Virus record (IMG/VR): IMGVR_UViG_3300035680_000866
Span: 34,586-98,585 of that record
Direction: 5' to 3' (one strand)
Length of the DNA stretch: 64,000 nt
From: a virus
Shown here: positions 58,838 to 64,000 of the stretch, piece after piece
Position numbering within the stretch: position 1 is the first letter of the stretch
Layout: each line of letters opens with the position of its first letter
Notes under the pieces: generated by a model
What the model was told of the DNA's origin: nothing
Database searches by the model: none
The model's input: only the letters and a program-made list of their open reading frames with translations
Position numbers and translations under genes: made by a program

Positions 58838-59161
58838 TTAAATGGAGAAGCTACTGCCGCAGCCGCAAGTGGATTGAGCGTTTGGATTTTTTATTGAAAA
58901 GCTAGATCCGGAAAGATCTTCTTTGTAATCAATTTCGGCACCTTGTAGATACTGCATACTCATAGCATCTACTACGACTTTAAATTCACCAATTGGAAAT
59001 TGGAAATCATCTTCGTTAAATTCTTCATCAAAGGTAAATCCGTAACTAAATCCAGAACAGCCGCCACCTTGTACAAAGGTTCTTAAGGCAAGTTTTGGAT
59101 TATTTTCCTCCATTAGGAGGTCTGTAATCTTTGTCTTAGCATTTGATGTTATGTTGATCAT
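58838..59161 (-). CDS. erpA: A-type Fe-S carrier, ErpA-like (107 aa)
   Basis: [16 protein letters not shown]..., [19 protein letters not shown] (Cys35) and the C-terminal [11 protein letters not shown] (Cys99, Cys101). [11 protein letters not shown] is closer to ErpA than to IscA. It is a second Fe-S carrier in addition to IscA at 13484. Start taken at ATG 59161, because a longer reading to 59215 would overlap the divergent gene and has no family match. Confidence 0.88.
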   Translation of the reverse strand: MINITSNAKTKITDLLMEENNPKLALRTFVQGGGCSGFSYGFTFDEEFNEDDFQFPIGEFKVVVDAMSMQYLQGAEIDYKEDLSGSSFSIKNPNAQSTCGCGSSFSI

Positions 59162-59175
59162 ACTACTATTTACAC

Positions 59176-59183
59176 TATAAATA
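59176..59183 (+). promoter_or_regulatory. T4-type late promoter box TATAAATA (plus strand)
   Basis: Exact T4 late consensus TATAAATA, 18 nt before the ATG of the Cys-rich gene; AGGAG lies between as RBS. Confidence 0.65.
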
Positions 59184-59201
59184 TCCAAGCAGGAGAAAAA
59201 C

Positions 59202-59366
59202 ATGGAACAATACATGGATGACTTTCAAAACTACAAACGATTTACAGCTAAATGCAAATGCGGATGTCCTGCACACTGCAATCATAGTTGTACTGAATGC
59301 GAATACTGCCCGGACTGCGAATGTCCAGAGTGCATAGAATTAGATAATAGCAGAGGGTACAATTAA
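59202..59366 (+). CDS. Cysteine-rich metal-binding-type miniprotein (54 aa)
   Basis: The ORF begins [21 protein letters not shown] and holds 10 cysteines (residues 18, 20, 22, 26, 30, 33, 36, 39, 41, 44) plus His 25 and 28, in a CxCxC-x3-C-x3-C-x2-C-x2-C-x2-CxC-x2-C array, with acidic flanks. RBS AGGAGA, spacing 6. Reminiscent of metallothionein or a double zinc-ribbon. It overlaps the next gene by 1 nt (TAATG). No family recognised. Confidence 0.7.
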   Translation: MEQYMDDFQNYKRFTAKCKCGCPAHCNHSCTECEYCPDCECPECIELDNSRGYN

Positions 59367-59719
59367 TGGCATACTGGTCTAGAGATGATACTAAAGAATG
59401 GATCATACAGTTAGAGCATCGTATTGACGACATCGACTACTATTTGAATAAAACTTTAGAATGGTGCGAAGAATACGGTATAGAAAATCAACGTGTGATT
59501 TTTATGTGCAGTTTCTTAACCTGTATTTGGGTTAGCCAGGTTCGGGGAGAGACTATAACGTTTACAGAACTAATGGAAATGTTAGGCGTTTCGGAATGGG
59601 AAACTAATTTTAATAACGAAGAAAAAATATATGAACTCGACAAGTGTTTCGCCGAGTTAGATCATCACGAGTTGTTAGAAACGGCCGTGCTGAAACTCAA
59701 TCAGAATGACGAGTGGTAA
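59366..59719 (+). CDS. Hypothetical protein (117 aa)
   Basis: [23 protein letters not shown]..., helical and acidic throughout (EYGIENQRVIFMCSFLTC; WETNFNNEEKIYELDKCFAELD). No recognised domain. Translationally coupled to the Cys-rich miniprotein, which suggests a joint function. Confidence 0.6.
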   Translation: MAYWSRDDTKEWIIQLEHRIDDIDYYLNKTLEWCEEYGIENQRVIFMCSFLTCIWVSQVRGETITFTELMEMLGVSEWETNFNNEEKIYELDKCFAELDHHELLETAVLKLNQNDEW

Positions 59720-59971
59720 TCATTTACTGTCGTAGTCTTTAACAGGGCCGCCGTGTAATTCACTCTTAGACTTTTTGCCTTTGAGTCTTACACCGCTGCC
59801 TGCCTTGCCCTGTGTACCCGTACCGTCAGTATGATTGCTATCATGTTTAAGCATGCCGCGGCTCACGCATTGTGAATAGCGCACATTACTCAATCTAGAA
59901 CGCCCAATAGAGCATTGGCTAGCAGTAGGTGCGGCTATTTTCTTTTCGGCAAGTAGTTCTGTGATTCGCAT
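59720..59971 (-). CDS. Small basic protein, possible head-targeted (83 aa)
   Basis: MRITELLAE|K matches the capsid-targeting-like pattern (L-x-E before a cleavable bond). The rest is Gly/Ser/Lys-rich (GTGTQGKAGSGVRLKGKKSKSE) with two Cys and looks disordered and DNA-binding. Late box 5 nt upstream of ATG. Convergent with the 117-aa gene; stops abut. Confidence 0.55.
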   Translation of the reverse strand: MRITELLAEKKIAAPTASQCSIGRSRLSNVRYSQCVSRGMLKHDSNHTDGTGTQGKAGSGVRLKGKKSKSELHGGPVKDYDSK

Positions 59972-59976
59972 AGATT

Positions 59977-59982
59977 TATTTA
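59977..59982 (-). promoter_or_regulatory. Late-type box ATAAATA, leaderless spacing
   Basis: Minus strand AAATAAATA, then AATCT, then ATG (59971); overlaps the stop of the upstream membrane gene. Confidence 0.4.
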
Positions 59983-60300
59983 TTTGAATAGGATCAAACT
60001 CATAATTACTGTCTGTGCCGCAAAGCCCAAACAGATAGTAGCAATGTACAAGAAGTTACGTTCAATAAGAGCTTTAAAAAACAGCGTGATCAATGCACTC
60101 CAAACAAATACCATTAAATCTACAGGAGGCAGCTTATCGCTCTGCGCCATCAATACTGCTACAAGAGTAGGAATACTAGACAGATGCAGTAGGATAATTG
60201 TAACCCAACCTAATGTATGGGCACTTACATGCCCAAGGTGATCTTTAGCAAATTTAACAAGAAATAATACTGCGTCTTTAATTTGATCAATGATAAACAT
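59980..60300 (-). CDS. Holin-like small membrane protein (106 aa)
   Basis: Three hydrophobic segments (about 30-52, 62-80, 85-105) with a short charged N-terminus (MFIIDQIKDAVLFLVKFAKDH). It lies 8 nt downstream of the SleB-type hydrolase gene. Size, topology and neighbour fit a class I holin, but there is no family-specific signature, so this is context-based. Confidence 0.5.
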   Translation of the reverse strand: MFIIDQIKDAVLFLVKFAKDHLGHVSAHTLGWVTIILLHLSSIPTLVAVLMAQSDKLPPVDLMVFVWSALITLFFKALIERNFLYIATICLGFAAQTVIMSLILFK

Positions 60301-60308
60301 ACTTGTCC

Positions 60309-60890
60309 TTACTTGTAAAAAATGTGATTGCCGATTTTAGTGATACGTTCTCTCTTCCAGCCTGGATTGATATAATCACCGTGGAAGTACATGGCCTCTT
60401 TTAGGCTAGGAAGGCGAAATCCTTCTAGTAGAACTTTCTTAGCGACTTCTTCGCTTTCTTTAAAAGAAGCCTTGTTCACTGCCCTAGTTGGAACAGTCCT
60501 GTCACAGACCCAACTAAATTGGCATAGGACCTTTTCATAGACAATGTTCTTTTGATAGATTGTCTTGCAGATATCGCTTGGATACTGCCCGCTTTCAGTT
60601 CTGTTTATTGTAACTTGTGCAACTGCAACCTTGCCCTCAAACGGCTGATTGCCTGCTTCATAATAGATGTTCTTGGCGAGACAAGCTAATTGTCTTTCGC
60701 GAACTTCTGTTGTAATTTGGGAACTATCTGTTACTTGATAATTAGATTGCTTGTTAGCAATGGCCCATTGTAATAGAGATACAGATCCATAAGCAGCTAC
60801 AATCATCAACAATAATGTGATGATCTTCAACAAAGTCGAAGAAACTTGCACCTGTGTATCTTGATCCCTATCTAGCGTTAACTCAGTCAT
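60309..60890 (-). CDS. SleB-type cell-wall hydrolase / endolysin (193 aa)
   Basis: N-terminal cytoplasmic tail and one membrane segment (~20-45, IITLLLMIVAAYGSVSLLQW), then a Hydrolase_2/SleB domain: LACLAKNIYYEAGNQPFEGKVAVAQV (catalytic Glu in YYEA), SDICKTIYQ, QFSWVCD, EAMYFHGDYINPGW. The uncleaved anchor resembles a signal-arrest-release or anchored lysin. Cuts glycan strands of peptidoglycan. RBS GGAGG; tandem promoters upstream. Confidence 0.9.
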   Translation of the reverse strand: MTELTLDRDQDTQVQVSSTLLKIITLLLMIVAAYGSVSLLQWAIANKQSNYQVTDSSQITTEVRERQLACLAKNIYYEAGNQPFEGKVAVAQVTINRTESGQYPSDICKTIYQKNIVYEKVLCQFSWVCDRTVPTRAVNKASFKESEEVAKKVLLEGFRLPSLKEAMYFHGDYINPGWKRERITKIGNHIFYK

Positions 60891-60921
60891 ATAGACCTCC
60901 TTTTTCGTTAGTGGTAAAATA

Positions 60922-60967
60922 ATTATACAACAATGACTATTATACAGTCAAAGTTGGTAAAAAGCAA
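60922..60967 (-). promoter_or_regulatory. Two overlapping sigma70-type promoters of the lysis genes
   Basis: Downstream: TTGACT (60946-60951), 18-bp spacer, TATAAT (60922-60927). Upstream: TTGCTT (60962-60967), 17-bp spacer, TATAAT (60939-60944). The second -10 overlaps the first spacer. Confidence 0.65.
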
Positions 60968-60989
60968 CCGGTTTTGGTAAAATCTAGGA

Positions 60990-61541
60990 TTACTTAATGC
61001 CAATAAGCATAAATCTTGAGAACTTCCAAGTGGGGTACTCAAAGTCTTTTTGGCCGCGGTACAGTAGGTTACTAACTGGATAAGTCCCGATGAACTCGTC
61101 TAAACTACTGCTGTGTATGTGGTGGTCTTCGTGCGGCATATTGTTGCCTTGAAGTACTACAGTGGTTCCTTTTGGGATACTGTTCCACCAATCCAAACTT
61201 TCGAAGTGTTCGGTGCTTGTATTTATAACCAAATCTGGGCCGTGCCAGTCCAGATCAAGTAGATTACAGTCCTGGGTTTTAGCTTTAAACTTCCAGTTAT
61301 CTATAACCCAATTCTCGTTGATCATGTCCGCCACAGCTTCGCATTTTGGATCAACGTCGTAACTGCGTATCTTTCCAATCTGTATATTGCCTCGACTGTT
61401 TAATAGGAACGCTGTTACTCCATACCATCCGCCGTAGATCCAAATACTATCGACAGAATCAAAAAGTTTTTCTAATTCTTCGCAGAGCCAAATCTTACTT
61501 CCTATTTGACCGCTACTAAATGCATCCTTATTCACTATCAT
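60990..61541 (-). CDS. Class I SAM methyltransferase-like protein (183 aa)
   Basis: Motif I is SIWIYGGWYGVTAFLL (I-Y-G-G-x-Y-G replaces the usual E-x-G-x-G-x-G), the acidic end of strand 2 is IRSYDVDPKCEAVAD, and the strand-4 segment is DLVINTSTEHF. Proteins of this kind occur in T4-like phages of marine and freshwater bacteria; their substrate is unknown. Monocistronic, divergent from the radical SAM operon. Confidence 0.75.
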   Translation of the reverse strand: MIVNKDAFSSGQIGSKIWLCEELEKLFDSVDSIWIYGGWYGVTAFLLNSRGNIQIGKIRSYDVDPKCEAVADMINENWVIDNWKFKAKTQDCNLLDLDWHGPDLVINTSTEHFESLDWWNSIPKGTTVVLQGNNMPHEDHHIHSSSLDEFIGTYPVSNLLYRGQKDFEYPTWKFSRFMLIGIK

Positions 61542-61639
61542 ACTTTAATTTCAATATTTTTTTCAAGACTAGGAACCCTAAATATAGCATCTATTTACTG
61601 AGAGATCAAATGTTGTTAATATAACAGTATTTTATTTAA

Positions 61640-61645
61640 TAAATA
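61640..61645 (+). promoter_or_regulatory. Late-type box AATAAATA, leaderless spacing (plus strand)
   Basis: TTAATAAATA, then CCGCT, then ATG (61651): 5 nt, no Shine-Dalgarno. Confidence 0.6.
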
Positions 61646-61650
61646 CCGCT

Positions 61651-63615
61651 ATGCCTGATAGATCTATACAATTACTAACTGATGTTTTTCCAAATTCAAC
61701 TACAAATCATGGTAATTTGAACAATCCCGATATAATACTAGTCCAGGCACCTGGATGGGGAGTGCAAACAGCTCCGCTTTCTTTAGCATCACTTTCAGCC
61801 TATGTTCGGCAGAAAGGATACAAGATTTTACCATTAGATTTAAATGTTGAATTTTTTGCTATTAGACCTGAGAAATTTTCCATAATGTGGGACATAGATC
61901 AATCTCAGTGGTTTTGGGAATCTAAAGACTGCGTTAATGACCTGTTAACCGAATACAAAAAAGAAATTGATGACTTTGTCGAGTTAGTGGTGTCGACTAA
62001 TACACCATTAGTTGGATTTAGTTTATACAACACTTCAATGCATACTTCGATGCATCTTATCAAACTGCTCAAAGCACGTAAGCCTGAGCTAAAGATTATT
62101 GTCGGTGGTCCTCATGCCCACCGATATCTAGCTGGTAATGTTTTGGCAAAAAATCCGTTAATAGATGCAGTCGCCCAGGCTGAGGGAGAAGAAACATTAG
62201 TAGACATAATTGAGCGTGTTCGAAAAAATCAATCATTGCTCGATTGCCCTGGATTGTTAGTGTTTAAAGACGGAGCAGTACATGCTACTCCAACAAGGCC
62301 AATGATTCCAAAAATCGACACTCTTCCGATACCCCACTACAGTGATTTTTCATTAGCTCCTTACCTATCCCCAACACGATTACCAATGGCGTCTAGTCGA
62401 GGGTGTCCTAATAAATGTATATTCTGTAATGAGCAACCTTATTGGGAATCATATCGATTTCGGTCTGCAGAAAGCATGATTGAAGAAGTTAAGTACCAAT
62501 TAAAATTATATCCTGAAATTGACTTTATTGACTTTCAAGATAGTTTATGTAACGGGAAGATAAGCGCAATTGAAAAGTTTGCCGAATACCTCATTGAAAA
62601 TAAAATTAAAATACAATGGGCCGGACAGGCAGTTATTAGAAAAGAAATGACCGAAGAACTGATGATAAAATTAAAACAGTCCGGATGTGTGGTCATGGCC
62701 TACGGATTAGAAACTCCAAACCCTACACTTATGAGGAGTGTAGGAAAGTTATTATCAAAAGGTGCCGATATTGATAAAATTGCTGAATCTCATGCAAGGA
62801 CCGGACTTAATGCAGTTTACAATGTCATGTTTGGGTTACCGGGAGAAACTGAAGAAGATTCATTAATGGTCTTAGAGTTTTTAAGACGTAATTCAAAAAA
62901 TAAATTATATGTAAATCCCAGTGCAGCATTTTGCGGATTTGCTAACGGAACTCCTGGATGGGAGAACGCAGAAAAATTCGGTATTGACAAAACACTCGGC
63001 GGAACTTTTTGGAAAAGTGTAGATGGTAATAACACATTCCTAGTTCGATTAAAAAGATTTGAAGATTTTTGTCGATTAGTTTCCGACTTAGGTATAAAAA
63101 CCACTTATCCGTCGACATATCTTCTCAATAGAAATCAAGTCATTGCCCAATATTATATTGCAATAGGTCAACCAGAAAAAGCAATATACTATTACACAGA
63201 ATGGGTTAAAGATCATCCCGAAGATCAAATAGCTAAAAAGTTTTTATTCGAATATTCAGGTTTCTTAAAAAGTACCCCAAGTTCAAATGTTTATGCAATT
63301 AGCCGGCATTCGGATGAGAATTGGTTAAATGGTGTTGCTAGAAATTGGGGGCCTGCAATATTATTTTCACATGTTCCTTACATTTTAGAAGAATTAACAG
63401 TTGGTAAAATTGTACAGTTTTCAGATCTTCAAACAAGAAAAATAATTAGAGTTGAAGATAATTTTGAAAATGATTGTATTGTAATACACCTCGACGGCAC
63501 TCATTTAGATGGAGATCAAGTTGGTTGGCCAAAACTAATAACTGTTTTAGAGGAGCCTAGCAAAGTTATCCCTATTAAGATAGTTAATTACACAGAAATA
63601 GATTTTAAAAAATGA
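61651..63615 (+). CDS. B12-binding-type radical SAM protein (654 aa)
   Basis: N-terminal cobalamin-binding-like Rossmann region (~25-210; PDIILVQAPGWGVQTAPLSLASLSAY, LKIIVGGPHAHRY, AQAEGEETLVDII). Radical SAM domain (~245-460) with the CxxxCxxC cluster motif in SRGCPNKCIFCNEQPYW and VFGLPGETEEDS-type strand (MFGLPGETEEDSLMV). The C-terminal ~190 residues include a TPR-like helical pair and an unassigned domain. Such enzymes do radical methylations and other C-C chemistry. Substrate unknown; coupled by ATGA to a methyltransferase-type gene. Confidence 0.9.
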   Translation: MPDRSIQLLTDVFPNSTTNHGNLNNPDIILVQAPGWGVQTAPLSLASLSAYVRQKGYKILPLDLNVEFFAIRPEKFSIMWDIDQSQWFWESKDCVNDLLTEYKKEIDDFVELVVSTNTPLVGFSLYNTSMHTSMHLIKLLKARKPELKIIVGGPHAHRYLAGNVLAKNPLIDAVAQAEGEETLVDIIERVRKNQSLLDCPGLLVFKDGAVHATPTRPMIPKIDTLPIPHYSDFSLAPYLSPTRLPMASSRGCPNKCIFCNEQPYWESYRFRSAESMIEEVKYQLKLYPEIDFIDFQDSLCNGKISAIEKFAEYLIENKIKIQWAGQAVIRKEMTEELMIKLKQSGCVVMAYGLETPNPTLMRSVGKLLSKGADIDKIAESHARTGLNAVYNVMFGLPGETEEDSLMVLEFLRRNSKNKLYVNPSAAFCGFANGTPGWENAEKFGIDKTLGGTFWKSVDGNNTFLVRLKRFEDFCRLVSDLGIKTTYPSTYLLNRNQVIAQYYIAIGQPEKAIYYYTEWVKDHPEDQIAKKFLFEYSGFLKSTPSSNVYAISRHSDENWLNGVARNWGPAILFSHVPYILEELTVGKIVQFSDLQTRKIIRVEDNFENDCIVIHLDGTHLDGDQVGWPKLITVLEEPSKVIPIKIVNYTEIDFKK

Positions 63616-64000
63616 AAAGTTTTTTAAATCAATATAATGTTATATCTGAAGATATACCAGGGTCCTTACAATTTCCCAGTGCATTAGTATGGGACTCGTT
63701 ATTAGGTTATCAAACCGAAAATAAAGTTGTGCGTAATTTTTTAGAAATAGGTGTATTACATGGAAAGTCTGCAATGCTAAGTGGGCTATATGCACAGGCC
63801 AACAACACACAGCAGGTGATTGTAGATCCCGGTGAATGGATGGACACAACTTATTCAAATTTACTATCAAAGATTGAGGGATTAAATCTAAGATTAATAA
63901 ATGATTATTCTAACAGTTTGGTGCATTTTCATTATTCTATTTTTCAAGAACATTCTCGCGATTATTCATGGTTTCATATTGATGGCGATCATAGTTATGC
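63612..64000 (+). CDS. Class I SAM methyltransferase (Methyltransf_24-like; truncated by window)
   Basis: The first 129 codons are visible: NFLEIGVLHGKSAMLSGLY is SAM motif I (E-I-G-x-x-x-G), VIVDPGEW the strand-2 acidic end, and WFHIDGDHSY the strand-4 motif typical of the Methyltransf_24 group. Starts inside the radical SAM stop (ATGA, 63612-63615). Continues past the right edge. Confidence 0.82.
   Translation, partial: MKSFLNQYNVISEDIPGSLQFPSALVWDSLLGYQTENKVVRNFLEIGVLHGKSAMLSGLYAQANNTQQVIVDPGEWMDTTYSNLLSKIEGLNLRLINDYSNSLVHFHYSIFQEHSRDYSWFHIDGDHSY

Noticed and set aside
1-64000. Integrated prophage or host chromosome origin for the window
   Set aside because: No integrase, attachment site or host housekeeping block seen; the host-like genes (rpsU, infA, clpX, iscU, ssrA) are all embedded among phage genes with phage-type spacing and promoters.

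Overview
The window is a segment of a large T4-like myovirus genome, not a bacterial chromosome. About 86 tightly packed genes lie mostly on the minus strand, often with 1-20 nt overlaps. Roughly 25 kb encodes tail-fibre or adhesin proteins with collagen-like GxTGSQG stalks, LamG, Ig-like and glycine-rich domains. Small conserved phage proteins, class Ia ribonucleotide reductase, an ATP-dependent DNA ligase and free-standing HNH nucleases complete the picture. Late promoters resemble the T4/cyanophage xATAAATA box. The circularly permuted tmRNA, a phasin-like protein and a DUF3563-like protein point to a betaproteobacterial host, perhaps freshwater; this is inference.

Layout. 1-8.5 kb: peroxiredoxin (cut by the window edge), small unknown genes, three tiny K/R-rich peptides, HNH nuclease, ParB-like protein, DEDD exonuclease, ribosomal protein bS21, ClpX and a coiled-coil membrane protein. 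8.5-11 kb: pstS behind a Pho-box-like array, a permuted two-piece tmRNA, and a cold-shock protein. 11-18 kb: PAAR-like/peptidase protein, structural proteins, glutaredoxin-iscA-iscU-nrdB-nrdA. 18-25 kb: beta-helix fibre, PD-(D/E)XK nuclease and a run of small virion-like proteins. 25.3-26.4 kb: a small plus-strand island. 26.4-30.2 kb: metallopeptidase and a four-domain glycosyltransferase/methyltransferase. 30.3-56.4 kb: fibre/adhesin region with tandem duplications, a recombination scar, a thermonuclease and a cupredoxin-tipped collagen fibre. 56.4-64 kb: HNH nuclease, IF-1, DNA ligase, ErpA-like Fe-S carrier, a 10-cysteine miniprotein, a holin-like/SleB lysis pair, methyltransferases and a B12-type radical SAM protein.

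How it fits together. The most striking theme is control of translation. The phage carries its own tmRNA, ClpX (which unfolds tmRNA-tagged proteins for ClpP), bS21 and IF-1. Many of its promoters, both sigma70-type and late, sit so close to the start codon that the transcript should begin at or within 1-2 nt of ATG, i.e. leaderless mRNA. A second theme is iron-sulfur/redox and nucleotide metabolism (IscU, IscA, ErpA, glutaredoxin, RNR, peroxiredoxin), with phosphate capture (PstS) under a Pho-like control element. A third is host-range evolution through repeat-driven duplication of fibre cassettes. All calls come from reading the sequence; no database search was run.
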